Assembly: GCF_009712605.1 (NCBI RefSeq)
Contig: NZ_WASO01000015.1
Location: 186,001-250,000, forward strand
DNA from: Paludibacter sp.
Lineage (GTDB): Bacteria > Bacteroidota > Bacteroidia > Bacteroidales > Paludibacteraceae
Direction of reading: 5' to 3'
Length of the DNA: 64,000 nt
Shown: positions 35,524-45,458 of the stretch, one piece after another
Layout: the number at the start of each line of letters is the position of its first letter
Position numbering within the stretch: position 1 is the stretch's first letter
Position numbers and translations under genes: made by a program
Notes under the pieces: model-generated
Databases searched by the model: none
What the model was told of the DNA's origin: nothing
What the model saw: the letters and a program-made list of their open reading frames with translations, nothing else

Positions 35524-36843
35524 ATGCAAATTATAAAAAAGCCGTCGAGACAGGAGTGGGCAGAACTGCTCAAACGTCCTGAAATAGATACAACGAGCCT
35601 GTTTGGTACGGTGGGCGAAGTTTTGGAAAATATTCGTCAGAACGGCGATAAGGCTGTTTTTGAATATGAACTGAAATTTGATAAGGTTCAGTTATCTGCG
35701 TTGCAGGTAAGTGCAGAGGAAATTGCAGAAGCAGAACCTCTGGTTCCTCATCTGTTGAAAGAGGCTATTTCGCAGGCAAAACGGAATATCGAAAAATTCC
35801 ATGATGCGCAAAACGATGAACTGCCTTACATGAACGTAATTCCCGAAGTGCGTTGCTGGCAAAAACGGGTAGCAATCCAAAAAGTAGGCTTGTATATTCC
35901 GGGCGGAACAGCACCTCTGTTTTCGACAGTATTGATGTTGGCGATTCCGGCTCAGTTGGCTGGTTGTGAGGAAATTGTGCTTTGCTCGCCACCCAATACC
36001 GAAGGTAAAATTCACCCCGCAGTTTTGTATGCAGCCAACTTGTGTGGTGTTACCAAGATATTTAAAATTGGTGGTGCTCAGGCAATTGCTGCTATGGCGT
36101 ATGGAACGGAAAGCGTGCCCAAGGTGTATAAAATATTCGGTCCCGGAAATCAGTATGTTACTGCGGCCAAGCAATTGATAAGTTTGAAGAATACGGCAAT
36201 TGATATGCCTGCCGGACCATCGGAAGTGGCAATTATTGCCGATAATACGGCAAAACCGCGTTATATTGCAGCCGATCTGCTTTCGCAAGCCGAACATGGT
36301 GTTGATAGCCAGTCGATTTTGATTACAACAGATGAGTCGCTTATTGTAGGGGTTCAAGAGGAGGTAAAATCACAACTCGAACTATTGCCCCGTAAAGACT
36401 TGGCTGAAAAAGCGCTGCAACATAGCAAGATTATCTATATTCCCGATATTGAAGAAGCTATCGCGTTCACGAACGAATATGCACCCGAGCACCTGATTAT
36501 CATGACGCACAACTACACGGTAGTAGCCGAGAGGATTATTAATGCAGGCTCGGTATTTTTGGGAGAATACAGTCCCGAAAGCGCTGGCGATTATGCCTCG
36601 GGAACGAATCATACGCTGCCTACCAATGGTTATGCAAAAGCGTACAGTGGGGTGCATCTCGACAGTTTTACCAAAAAAATAACTTATCAGGAATTATCCC
36701 GCGAAGGATTGTCGATGTTGAGCAATGCTATTGAGATAATGGCTGAAAATGAAAGCCTTATTGCTCATAAAAATGCCGTTGAAGTACGCTTGGAAAGAGT
36801 GTATCGCGAAGACGAAGACTATACCGATTCGTGGAGAAGATAA
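35524..36843 (+). CDS. hisD: Histidinol dehydrogenase
   Basis: 439 residues, full length. The family signature is present (RYIAADLLSQAEHGVDSQSILIT with zinc-ligand His), as are the catalytic Glu-His in NEYAPEHLII and the later zinc-site residues in SGTNHTLPTNGYAK and GVHLDSFTKK. It oxidises histidinol to histidine with NAD+. In most Bacteroidales hisC and hisB follow, but here obgE is next, 29 bases downstream. Whether it is still read from the his leader promoter depends on the intervening element. Confidence 0.96.
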   Translation: MQIIKKPSRQEWAELLKRPEIDTTSLFGTVGEVLENIRQNGDKAVFEYELKFDKVQLSALQVSAEEIAEAEPLVPHLLKEAISQAKRNIEKFHDAQNDELPYMNVIPEVRCWQKRVAIQKVGLYIPGGTAPLFSTVLMLAIPAQLAGCEEIVLCSPPNTEGKIHPAVLYAANLCGVTKIFKIGGAQAIAAMAYGTESVPKVYKIFGPGNQYVTAAKQLISLKNTAIDMPAGPSEVAIIADNTAKPRYIAADLLSQAEHGVDSQSILITTDESLIVGVQEEVKSQLELLPRKDLAEKALQHSKIIYIPDIEEAIAFTNEYAPEHLIIMTHNYTVVAERIINAGSVFLGEYSPESAGDYASGTNHTLPTNGYAKAYSGVHLDSFTKKITYQELSREGLSMLSNAIEIMAENESLIAHKNAVEVRLERVYREDEDYTDSWRR

Positions 36844-36872
36844 GAAACTAAAAAATAAAATCAACCAATTAT

Positions 36873-38015
36873 ATGGCTGAAACTAATTTCGTAGATTACG
36901 TAAAAATATTTTGTCGTTCCGGTAAAGGAGGCCCCGGATCAATGCATTTTCATCGTGAGAAGTTTGTGCAAAAAGGTGGTCCTGATGGAGGCGATGGAGG
37001 CCGGGGCGGGCACATCATTATGCGTGCCAATAAAAATTACTGGACGCTGATTCACCTTAAATATGCCCGTCACGTTTTTGCCGGTGACGGTGAATCGGGC
37101 AGTAGTAGTCGCAGCTTTGGAAAAGAGGGTGAGGACAGAGTGATTGAGGTTCCTTGCGGAACCGTGGCGCACGATGCCGAAACCGGCGAATTTATTTGTG
37201 ATGTAACCGAAGACGGACAGGAGGTGATTTTATTGCAGGGAGGCCGTGGAGGGCTTGGCAACTGGCATTTCCGTACGGCAACCAATCAAACCCCCCGGTT
37301 TGCACAGCCGGGAGAACCCCGCGTAGAACGGGCTGTGATTCTGGAATTGAAGGTGTTGGCTGATGTTGGTCTTGTCGGTTTTCCGAACGCCGGCAAATCG
37401 ACTCTTTTGGCAGCTATTACAGCCGCTAAACCTGAGATTGCCAATTATCCGTTTACTACTCTGGTTCCCAACCTGGGTATTGTACCTTACCGCGACAATA
37501 AGTCGTTCGTAATGGCAGATATTCCAGGTATTATTGAAGGAGCACACGAAGGGAAAGGCCTTGGATTGCGTTTTTTACGACACATCGAACGAAATGCTAT
37601 CCTGTTGTTTATGATCCCTGGTGATACAAAAGATATTGCCGAAGAATATAATATTTTGTTCAATGAACTGAAACAGTTTAATCCTGAATTGCTTGATAAA
37701 CAGCGGTTGTTGGCCGTTACAAAAGCAGATCTGCTGGATGAGGAACTGATTGAGGCTTTAAAAGCCGAATTGCCGGAAGTGAAGTTTATATTCATCTCTG
37801 CAGTCACCGGCTTTGGTATTCCCGAACTGAAAGATATGATTTGGGAAGAGTTGAACGATGAGGCTAACCGTGTAATGACGATGACTCACCGTTTGCCTGA
37901 GAATGTGGTTCTTCCGTCTGAACGCGAATCAGAGGAAGAAGATATTGAAGACTACGAAGAAGAGGATGACGATGATTTTGACTATGAGAACCTTGATCCT
38001 GAAGCTTATCGTTAG
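36873..38015 (+). CDS. obgE: GTPase ObgE/CgtA
   Basis: 380 residues. The N-terminal Obg fold (about 1-160) is Gly-rich ([33 protein letters not shown]). The G domain has GFPNAGKST (P-loop), [11 protein letters not shown] (switch I) and [16 protein letters not shown] (switch II), and TKAD (G4). The C-terminus is a very acidic tail (about 345-376). Obg binds the 50S subunit and (p)ppGpp and is essential in many bacteria. It directly follows hisD and is followed by a DUF4834 gene. Confidence 0.96.
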   Translation: MAETNFVDYVKIFCRSGKGGPGSMHFHREKFVQKGGPDGGDGGRGGHIIMRANKNYWTLIHLKYARHVFAGDGESGSSSRSFGKEGEDRVIEVPCGTVAHDAETGEFICDVTEDGQEVILLQGGRGGLGNWHFRTATNQTPRFAQPGEPRVERAVILELKVLADVGLVGFPNAGKSTLLAAITAAKPEIANYPFTTLVPNLGIVPYRDNKSFVMADIPGIIEGAHEGKGLGLRFLRHIERNAILLFMIPGDTKDIAEEYNILFNELKQFNPELLDKQRLLAVTKADLLDEELIEALKAELPEVKFIFISAVTGFGIPELKDMIWEELNDEANRVMTMTHRLPENVVLPSERESEEEDIEDYEEEDDDDFDYENLDPEAYR

Positions 38016-38044
38016 TCTGTTTGCGTTAAATTTAATCTGACTAT

Positions 38045-38266
38045 ATGGGATTTTTTCTTTTCCTGTTTTTATTCATACTTGTTCTTGGGCTTGCTGTAGT
38101 AGGCAGTGTACTTAACTTCTTCCTCCGACTGTTTTCTTTCGGACGAAAGGGGCGTGCATCAACGGCTAATCAGGAGGAAAGTGCGACTTCAGCTGCACGG
38201 TCGGATCGAAAAGTTTTTAGTAAGGAAGAAGGTGAATACGTCGATTTCGAAGAAGTAAAAAATTAA
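38045..38266 (+). CDS. DUF4834 family small membrane protein
   Basis: 73 residues. One N-terminal membrane segment (about 2-28, FFLFLFLFILVLGLAVVGSVLNFF), then a basic patch (FSFGRKGRAS) and a polar C-terminus ending in KEEGEYVDFEEVKN. The last motif is the mark of DUF4834 proteins of Bacteroidota, whose role is unknown. It sits 29 bases after obgE and 11 before the prenyltransferase gene, so it is probably cotranscribed. Confidence 0.75.
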   Translation: MGFFLFLFLFILVLGLAVVGSVLNFFLRLFSFGRKGRASTANQEESATSAARSDRKVFSKEEGEYVDFEEVKN

Positions 38267-38277
38267 GTCTGCCTGTT

Positions 38278-39276
38278 ATGCGTAATTATTTACAGCTGGT
38301 TAGATATAAAAATCTGATTGTCATTTTATTTCTTCAATGGGTGATGCATGTCTGCGTTGTAAAACCAGTGTTGTTACCCTTTAGAGTACCGCCGGCTACC
38401 CCTGAAATTGCTTTCTGGCTATTGGCGTTGTCTACTATTCTGATAGCAGCCGGAGGGTATATTGTCAATGATTATTTTGATGTGAAGATTGACGAGATCA
38501 ATCGTCCGGATAAGGTAATTGTTGGCAAGAGTATCTCCAAAAAAACAGCAATGCGGCTATACCAGATATGCACGGTAATCGGGTTGTGTATCGGTATTGG
38601 TCTTGCGATATGGGTACGTAATGTTACGTTCGGGTTTTTATTTGTGGCTATTACCGGATTGCTTTGGTTCTATTCGGCCAGTTATAAGCGTCAGTTTTTA
38701 GTCGGCAACCTGATTGTCGGTGTAACAACGGCTTTGGTGCCTTTTATGGTTGGCCTTCTGGAAGTGACATTTTTACATCGTACTTATGGCGAATTGTTAG
38801 ATTTTACACCTGTAGCGCCATCCATTTTTTCGTGGATAAACGGATTTGCTCTGTTTGCTTTTTTGGTAACTCTTATCCGTGAAGTGGTGAAGGATATGGA
38901 GGATGTTGAAGGTGACCGGGAGATGGAATGTCGGACCATGCCCATTGTTTGGGGGATCTCACGTTCCAAATGGGTCGTTTACGGACTGGTGGCAGTCGTA
39001 ATTGCAGCGGCAGGTTATTGTGTCTCCAGAATACATTTTGCCAACGACACTCTGACGATGCGTTATTACATATTTGGCATTATTGTACCATTCTTGTATT
39101 TTGTCTATCTCATCATAAGGGCGAAGCGTCAATCTTCGTTGCATCAGGCAGCAGGATTTCTTAAGTTTATAATGGTAGTCGGCATTTGTTACAGTTTTGT
39201 CTTTTATTTCCTGCAGGCGCGGGCATACGGTTTTCCGTTGTTTGATTTGTTTATGATCAACCAGCCTGCGGTCTGA
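38278..39276 (+). CDS. UbiA-type prenyltransferase (geranylgeranylglycerol-phosphate geranylgeranyltransferase-like)
   Basis: 332 residues with about nine membrane segments. The first Asp-rich motif is NDYFDVKIDEINRPDK (NDxxDxxxD) and the second KDMEDVEGDREM (DxxxD), both needed for Mg2+-diphosphate binding. In Bacteroidota this type, placed near maf, is often annotated as geranylgeranylglycerol-phosphate geranylgeranyltransferase. The real prenyl acceptor is uncertain and menaquinone- or lipid-related roles are possible. It overlaps no gene, and maf starts 22 bases later. Confidence 0.82.
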   Translation: MRNYLQLVRYKNLIVILFLQWVMHVCVVKPVLLPFRVPPATPEIAFWLLALSTILIAAGGYIVNDYFDVKIDEINRPDKVIVGKSISKKTAMRLYQICTVIGLCIGIGLAIWVRNVTFGFLFVAITGLLWFYSASYKRQFLVGNLIVGVTTALVPFMVGLLEVTFLHRTYGELLDFTPVAPSIFSWINGFALFAFLVTLIREVVKDMEDVEGDREMECRTMPIVWGISRSKWVVYGLVAVVIAAAGYCVSRIHFANDTLTMRYYIFGIIVPFLYFVYLIIRAKRQSSLHQAAGFLKFIMVVGICYSFVFYFLQARAYGFPLFDLFMINQPAV

Positions 39277-39298
39277 ATCCTTGCTAAATTCTTTTATC

Positions 39299-39880
39299 GT
39301 GCTTTCCAATCTATCTTCCTACAATATCATTTTAGCGTCGCAGTCGCCACGTCGGCAAGAACTTTTAGCCGGTTTGGACATTCCTTTTACGGTTCAGGTG
39401 CTCCCCGATCTGGAAGAAGTGTATCCGGATACACTCTCGGGTGACGAGGTAGCTCTTTATCTGGCCAAACACAAAGCTTCGGCATACGAACATTTGTTGG
39501 ACGATAATACATTGGTGATTACTGCCGATACCATTGTATGGTGCGATGGTCATGTTCTTGAAAAGCCGGCCGATGAAGCTGATGCAAAACGTATGCTTGC
39601 TCATTTGTCGGATAAAACCCACACGGTGTTTACGGGTGTCTGCCTGCAAGCGAAAGAAAAGCAGGTGGCATTTTCAGTTTCTACAGAGGTGCGTTTTGCC
39701 AAATTGGCGGCAGAAGAGATCGATTATTATGTCGGGAAATACCGACCGATGGATAAAGCCGGCTCGTATGGAGTGCAGGAGTGGATTGGTTATGTGGCGG
39801 TTGAGTCAATCAATGGCTCCTTTTATAACGTAATGGGATTGCCGGTTCAACGACTGTATGCGGAACTGAAAAAATGGTAA
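39299..39880 (+). CDS. maf: Maf-family nucleoside triphosphate pyrophosphatase
   Basis: 193 residues from GTG 39299 (MLSNLSSYNIILASQSPRRQELL), chosen because it matches family length and N-terminus. An in-frame TTG at 39281 is also possible. Conserved residues: SQSPRR (substrate-binding), ADTIVWCDG with the catalytic Asp, EKPADEADAKRMLAHLSDKTHTV, and DKAGSYGVQEWIG. Maf enzymes hydrolyse dTTP, UTP and modified bases to the monophosphate. It ends the obgE-DUF4834-ubiA-maf run. Confidence 0.92.
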   Translation: MLSNLSSYNIILASQSPRRQELLAGLDIPFTVQVLPDLEEVYPDTLSGDEVALYLAKHKASAYEHLLDDNTLVITADTIVWCDGHVLEKPADEADAKRMLAHLSDKTHTVFTGVCLQAKEKQVAFSVSTEVRFAKLAAEEIDYYVGKYRPMDKAGSYGVQEWIGYVAVESINGSFYNVMGLPVQRLYAELKKW

Positions 39881-39913
39881 CCGTTTTTAATTGAACAAAA
39901 TAGCTTCAAGCTA

Positions 39914-39944
39914 TTGCGAATGTCGCAAAAAATCGCTTATTTTG
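39914..39944 (+). promoter_or_regulatory. Possible tRNA-Arg promoter
   Basis: TTG (39914-39916) and TATTTTG (39938-39944) are 21 bases apart. The second box is one base short of TAnnTTTG. The tRNA starts 17 bases later. Confidence 0.4.
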
Positions 39945-39961
39945 CACCTCCAAAAGAAAAG

Positions 39962-40035
39962 GGTTCGGTAGCTCAGCTGGATAGAGCAACAGCCTTCTAA
40001 GCTGTGGGTCTTGGGTTCGAATCCCAACCGAATCA
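39962..40035 (+). tRNA. tRNA-Arg (anticodon TCT)
   Basis: Acceptor GGTTCGG/CCGAATC (one G-U), anticodon loop CTTCTAA and T loop TTCGAAT, 74 bases. A terminator follows after six bases. Confidence 0.95.
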
Positions 40036-40041
40036 CTTTTG

Positions 40042-40083
40042 AAAATCAGACAGTTATATAAAATTAGCTGTCTGATTTTTTCT
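40042..40083 (+). terminator. tRNA-Arg terminator
   Basis: AAAATCAGACAG (40042-40053) pairs perfectly with CTGTCTGATTTT (40068-40079), then TTCTTTT. Confidence 0.75.
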
Positions 40084-40695
40084 TTTAAATACTCTGGTTT
40101 ACTTGGTTTTGGATAGCCTTCGATCGTTTGGTTAAGTTTGGTTTTTACAGTTCTTTTTTTAGGACTTTTATAAGATGATTTCAGTAAGAATCGGAATAAG
40201 TTCCACTATTTCCACTATATGTTTGAATTGTTGCTGCACTTTAGTATAGCTGTGAAAGGATCGTTATTTTATCACGTATAATTTAATATTGCGGTTACTC
40301 CAGAAACGAATAAATTAGTTACGGTAGCCTTTTTTGGATCTGTAAATTGACTATTTAAAGTGCCGGACAAAGTGACATTTACTTTTTTTCATGACTTGTG
40401 CATGTCCAGTTAAGGGTACTACACAATGACATCAAAATGACTTTGTTAAGTAAATGTAGACTTTTCTTGATTTCAATTCCAAGATTAGGGAAAATATCCA
40501 ATAAGATTAAAATTATTTTGATTTATGAACTGGATTATGAAAGAGATGGCATTATCCGTTTAAATATTTCCCCAAAAGACCCCAAGAGCATACATAGGAA
40601 ACATAAACGGCTGTTTTATTACTGTTTTGCCTGAGTAAGTGGTAGATTTAGTGGTATCTTTGGTCTTGTAATTTTTAATTTGGATAAGCAATACT
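40084..40695. other. AT-rich spacer ahead of the polysaccharide locus
   Basis: No gene is supported in these 612 bases. A 78-codon frame with a GTG start (40398-40634) has no family features and ends just before the promoter. TATCTTTG (40655-40662) is the likely -7 box of the HTCS gene. A 9-base unit TTCCACTAT is tandemly repeated at 40201-40218. Confidence 0.45.
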
Positions 40696-43600
40696 ATGAA
40701 GAATATGCGCTTCTTGCCGGCGTTTGTTTTTTTTGTCTTTTTGTTTTTCGAAGCAAAAGGTCAAACGGATTATGTATTCCATCATTTATCAACCGTTGAT
40801 GGTCTTTCTAATAGTCATGTATATACCATTTTGCGGGATAGGAACGGTTTTTTGTGGATTGGTACCGAAGCCGGCCTGAACAGGTATGATGGCTATCGTT
40901 TTAAAATTTATCCTATCCGCGAAGCTAATAGCAATGTGTTGTCTTATAATGATATAGTAGGCCTGAGTGAAGATGCGAAAGGCGATATATGGGTTGATAT
41001 TGGACATGGGTATGTGGTGTATTCGAAATTGAAAGATCAGTTCATCACGGACATACCGGGACTTTTGAAGAAGTATTCTATTACCGTTGAACGTAATTAT
41101 AAAATTTATATTGATATCAACCATAATTTATGGGTGTTTAGTGATGGCCGCATATATTATTATAACTATAAAAACAATATCGTTAAAATAATAAAGAACA
41201 CGTTGCCGGTGTCGGATTATTCCAACATTGGCATAAGCGATAATGAAGAGAGTCTGTATGTTATAACTAAAGAAGGCGCATTGTTTCAAATAGGTAAGTT
41301 TAGCGGCAGACTGGCAAGAATCGACCTTCCGGATTTTGTCAGAAATGACATGTCGGGAAATTATAATAAAATTTATGCAGACACTAATTTCGGTCTGTGG
41401 CTTTTCTCCAATAAATCCAATCTGATTTATTATAAGCGAAACTCTGCGTCGGTATGGAAGAAAATCGCTTTGAATTCGACCATAAAAACTCAGACTAACG
41501 TGGTGCAGAGTATTATGGATGATGGTGCCGGAAATGTTTGGATTGGAACAGATCATAAAGGTGTTTTTGTGTATGATAGAAACAAAGATGCCATTAGAAA
41601 TATGAAGAATGATCCGTATTTGTACACCTCAATAGCCTCTAATAATGTTGATTGCATTTACAGGGATAATAACGGAACAATCTGGCTGGGACACGATAAA
41701 CTGGGGTTGTCTTACTTTCATGAAAGTTTTCAGAATATTGTAAATATACAGTCGCCCGGATGCAGAGATGTGAGCGTGATTCTCGAAGATAAGAAAGGCA
41801 ATATATGGTATGGAACTGACGGCAACGGTATTTTTGTGCAGAACGGAGGTGCAAACAACCCAATGCAGAAAATTTCATTTCCAAACTTTGCCATTGTCTC
41901 TTTGCTCGAAGATAAGAAGGGGAGAATGTGGATCGGTGCATATCAAAATGGCTTATTTTGTTATGATCACGGAACTATAACCCAGTATACAACTGCGAAT
42001 AGCAATTTGTCTGATAATAATATCTGGAGTTTGCAGGAAGATCGTTATGGAAATTTGTGGATAGGAGCTCTGGGCGGTAAGGTTCAATGCTTTCAGCCCG
42101 ATACCAGAAAATTTTGTCCGGAGAAGGTAGGGTTGGAGGTCAAATACCCTCAGAGTACATATTATGACGGAGGAAACAATTTGTATGTAGGAACCGCTTA
42201 TGGTCTTTATATTAAGAATGTTATTAGCGGCAAAAAGGTGTCGTATTTCGGCAATGCACATGGGACGCAACAATTCAGGCAACCCTATATCTCAAACATC
42301 TATAAGGATAAAAAAGGTCGTTTGTGGCTGGGGCATTTGCAGGGAATAACCATTTGGGATTTGAAGAAGGATACTCTTTATTATCTGGATAAGGAAGCCG
42401 GATTATGCGATGATATTATCAGAGGAATTGTTGAAGATGGATATGGAAATGTGGTCGTTACCACCAGCAATGGGATGTCTATCATATCAGCGAGTAATAA
42501 TAAAGCAGGAGATTTGACTTTTGCCTGCAGAAATTTTTCCGTCAAAGATGGTCTGAAGAGTAATAGTTTCAATAACCATTCTTTGTGTAAACTGCGGAAC
42601 GGGAATATTTTGTTGGGTGATGCCGACGGATCAACGCTGATATATTCCAATAAAATGGCAGAAAAAAAGCGCCCGCTTGCTAATATTGTTTTTACAGAAC
42701 TAAGAGTGGCCAATCAGGTTATTGAGGTCGATTCGTTGTACCATGGACATAAGTTTCTGGATTGCTCATTGGAAAAAACATCTGAGTTGACATTCAGATA
42801 TGATGATCAACTGATTGCGTTTTATTTTACTACCGGCGATTTACTTCATGCCGATAAAGTGAAATATGCGTATAAATTGGAAGGCTTCACAGACCAATGG
42901 CTGTTTACGAAAGAAGATAAAATTGAATTTTCAGCCTTGCCTCCGGGTAGTTATCGTCTGTTAATCAAAGCCTGTAACAGTGATGGTGTGTGGAATGAAG
43001 ATCCGGTCGTGCTGGATATTAGGGTGTTGCCGCCATTTTATTTGTCGTGGGTAGCCATAGTGATTTATATAATACTATTGATTTCGCTGTTCCTGTATAT
43101 TATTAAACGGACTAAACGTCATCATCGGATTAAGCTGGAGCAACAAAAGCTGCAAATAGAACATGAACAGGAGATGAATCTCAATGAGATGAAATTGAAA
43201 TTCTTTACCAATATAAGTCACGATTTGCGGACACCACTTACACTGATTATTACTCCAATTCAAATCATGTTAAATGAAGTGTCGGATGAAAAGCTGCGGA
43301 AAACACTTCAGACAATGCACAAGAACGCAGAGCAGTTGTTGCAGTTAATCAATTCGTTGCTGGATTTTAGAAAGCTGGATGTCGGAGCAGAGACACTAAA
43401 ACTCAGAAGCGAGGATTTGGTTAGCTTTATCAGAGGAGTGTACTCTTCATTTCAGATGTATGCAACCGATAGGAAAATAAACTTTATGCTGACAACGGAT
43501 GTCGATACTCTTCCGATGCGATTTGACCCTGATAAAGTACAGAAAATTGTAATCAACCTGCTTTCGAATGCTTTTAAATATACACCTGACGGAGGTGCAG

Positions 43601-44715
43601 TAACGGTGAGTATAACCCGGCAGGACAATAATGCATGTATTCGTATCTCTGATACAGGTTCGGGTATAAGTGATTCTGAAAAGAGACATGTTTTCGAACG
43701 TTTTTATCAGGCTCCGCAAAAGCAGGATAAAACAGGCAGTGGAATCGGTCTGCATATTGTTAGTGAATATGTACAGATGCATGGTGGTGTTGTTGAGGTG
43801 ACAGACAATGTGCCGGCAGGAAGTGTATTCGCGTTTACGATTCCTATTGTGGAGCCTGACATGCCGGTTTTGGACGAGTCGGAAACAATAGAAAAAGAAG
43901 AGGATGTGTCCGATAACCCCGAAAGGCCGATTGCCAATAAAAAACCGGTGTTGCTGTTCGTCGACGATAACAAAGATTTTTGTGATTTTATGTCGGACAG
44001 TCTTTCGGACGAATACGAAGTGCTGACGGCTTATAACGGACAGGAAGCCATCGAGCAGTTGAACCAGTTTGATGTGAATATTGTGGTGAGCGACGTGATG
44101 ATGCCGGTGATGAGTGGGACAGAGCTCTGTAAACAGATAAAAACGAATATCCTGTGGTCTCATATCCCGGTTATACTGTTGACTGCCCGCACCGCGGAAG
44201 AGGCTCAGGTAGAGGGCCTGGAACTTGGTGCCGATGATTACATAACAAAACCCTTTAATTTTAATATCCTGAAACTGAGGGTTCGGCGGTTCATTGAATG
44301 GACGGAGAAATGCCACGTTGCTTTTAGCCAAAAAATGGATGTCTCGCCCAGTGAGATCACTATAACATCATTGGATCAACAGCTGATTGAAAAAGCTATA
44401 CGGGTTGTAGAAGAAAATATAAGTGATACGGAGTTTTCTGTTGAAGCGTTTGGTTCGGCAGTGGGCATGAGCCGTAGTCACTTGTATAAGAAATTGATGA
44501 ATATAACAGGTAAAGGACCTGCGGAATTTATTCGTACCGTTCGTCTGAAACGGGGGCGTCAGCTGCTGGAAAAAAGCCAACTGCAAATAGCTGAAATTGC
44601 CTATGCTGTGGGATTCAATTCACCTAAAATATTCACTAAAAACTTCCGGATTGAGTTTGGCGTATCACCATCCGAATATTTGCGCAGTCTTAATAAACCC
44701 ACTCAGGAAGAATAA
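40696..44715 (+). CDS. Hybrid two-component system regulator (HTCS)
   Basis: 1339 residues in one chain. Signal peptide 1-22, then two seven-bladed Reg_prop propellers (about 25-690, many GxxWIGT/DKKGRMWIG repeats). A Y_Y_Y domain (about 695-775) and one membrane helix (about 783-806) follow. The cytoplasmic part has a DHp domain with His842 (FFTNISHDLRTPL), a HATPase (VINLLSNAFKY from about 952, GSGIGLHIV), a receiver with phospho-acceptor Asp1133 (VVSDVMMPVMSG) and a C-terminal AraC-type HTH (about 1235-1335). HTCS proteins bind imported oligosaccharides in the periplasm and switch on the adjacent PUL. The position immediately upstream of susC, same strand, fits. Confidence 0.95.
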   Translation: MKNMRFLPAFVFFVFLFFEAKGQTDYVFHHLSTVDGLSNSHVYTILRDRNGFLWIGTEAGLNRYDGYRFKIYPIREANSNVLSYNDIVGLSEDAKGDIWVDIGHGYVVYSKLKDQFITDIPGLLKKYSITVERNYKIYIDINHNLWVFSDGRIYYYNYKNNIVKIIKNTLPVSDYSNIGISDNEESLYVITKEGALFQIGKFSGRLARIDLPDFVRNDMSGNYNKIYADTNFGLWLFSNKSNLIYYKRNSASVWKKIALNSTIKTQTNVVQSIMDDGAGNVWIGTDHKGVFVYDRNKDAIRNMKNDPYLYTSIASNNVDCIYRDNNGTIWLGHDKLGLSYFHESFQNIVNIQSPGCRDVSVILEDKKGNIWYGTDGNGIFVQNGGANNPMQKISFPNFAIVSLLEDKKGRMWIGAYQNGLFCYDHGTITQYTTANSNLSDNNIWSLQEDRYGNLWIGALGGKVQCFQPDTRKFCPEKVGLEVKYPQSTYYDGGNNLYVGTAYGLYIKNVISGKKVSYFGNAHGTQQFRQPYISNIYKDKKGRLWLGHLQGITIWDLKKDTLYYLDKEAGLCDDIIRGIVEDGYGNVVVTTSNGMSIISASNNKAGDLTFACRNFSVKDGLKSNSFNNHSLCKLRNGNILLGDADGSTLIYSNKMAEKKRPLANIVFTELRVANQVIEVDSLYHGHKFLDCSLEKTSELTFRYDDQLIAFYFTTGDLLHADKVKYAYKLEGFTDQWLFTKEDKIEFSALPPGSYRLLIKACNSDGVWNEDPVVLDIRVLPPFYLSWVAIVIYIILLISLFLYIIKRTKRHHRIKLEQQKLQIEHEQEMNLNEMKLKFFTNISHDLRTPLTLIITPIQIMLNEVSDEKLRKTLQTMHKNAEQLLQLINSLLDFRKLDVGAETLKLRSEDLVSFIRGVYSSFQMYATDRKINFMLTTDVDTLPMRFDPDKVQKIVINLLSNAFKYTPDGGAVTVSITRQDNNACIRISDTGSGISDSEKRHVFERFYQAPQKQDKTGSGIGLHIVSEYVQMHGGVVEVTDNVPAGSVFAFTIPIVEPDMPVLDESETIEKEEDVSDNPERPIANKKPVLLFVDDNKDFCDFMSDSLSDEYEVLTAYNGQEAIEQLNQFDVNIVVSDVMMPVMSGTELCKQIKTNILWSHIPVILLTARTAEEAQVEGLELGADDYITKPFNFNILKLRVRRFIEWTEKCHVAFSQKMDVSPSEITITSLDQQLIEKAIRVVEENISDTEFSVEAFGSAVGMSRSHLYKKLMNITGKGPAEFIRTVRLKRGRQLLEKSQLQIAEIAYAVGFNSPKIFTKNFRIEFGVSPSEYLRSLNKPTQEE

Positions 44716-44752
44716 GACGTTTTAATTTGCATCATTTATCTTCATTATATCG

Positions 44753-44786
44753 CGGGGCATTCCATCTTGGAATGCTCCGTTTTTTT
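44753..44786 (+). terminator. HTCS gene terminator
   Basis: CGGGGCATTCCA (44753-44764) pairs with TGGAATGCTCCG (44768-44779), one G-U, loop TCT, followed by TTTTTTT. Confidence 0.8.
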
Positions 44787-45458
44787 GTTTCTCTCCAATC
44801 ATATTTAATTGACCGGAAATTTCTTTCCCGAATTTCTTTTCCTTCTTTTATCGGCATTCGTGTCACCGCTATTCTCTTCCGCGTAAGAAACACCCAACAA
44901 GCGTTTGTGTACTTCCTTTTTGTATTACGAGCAAGATATCTTCATATTTCAAAAATGTAAATAAATGTAAAATAACAATCGTGGTTTTACAGTCGTTGAA
45001 AGTGATTGTTGAACATAACTATGTGCGATGTTGATATATTGACAGATACGGCTGGTTTGGTTGTTTTGTGATATTTAAATTGCATTAATATAGATTATTA
45101 TGTGTGTATTTCGGCTCGTGATCTACGCTTTATGAAAGCAAAAATGCAACAAATATGACATATATCTACAACAAAATGATACCATCCTTCAGTAAAAGTG
45201 AGGGTATTTTTGTGATGAAAAATTTGGATTTGTATTGAGTTGTAGTGTTAAATGATGTTTTTGGTTACGGTGGGTTGCTGTATGGGTGATGTGGTTCTGT
45301 GACGTGAAAATTTCGTTGACATATTATAAGTGAGAGTTTGTTACTGATAGGTGAATAGTTGAAACACATATAAAAGGCAGTATTACATGCCAACTGTTTT
45401 TACTGCGATGATTATGGATCGTGTTGGCCGTCTTTATTAACTACTAAAATTTAATTAC
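44787..45458. other. PUL promoter region upstream of susC
   Basis: A 672-base spacer without a credible gene. TATTTTTG (45205-45212) is the best -7 candidate and would give a leader of about 240 bases. It lies in an imperfect inverted repeat (ATACC at 45179-45183 with GGTAT at 45203-45207). HTCS binding sites are expected in this spacer but I cannot single one out. Confidence 0.4.

Noticed and set aside
40398-40634. 78-codon + strand frame with GTG start before the HTCS gene
   Set aside because: Low-complexity basic/hydrophobic mix, no start signals, AT-rich spacer.
44727-44960. 77-codon + strand frame after the HTCS gene
   Set aside because: It runs through the HTCS terminator hairpin and has no family features.
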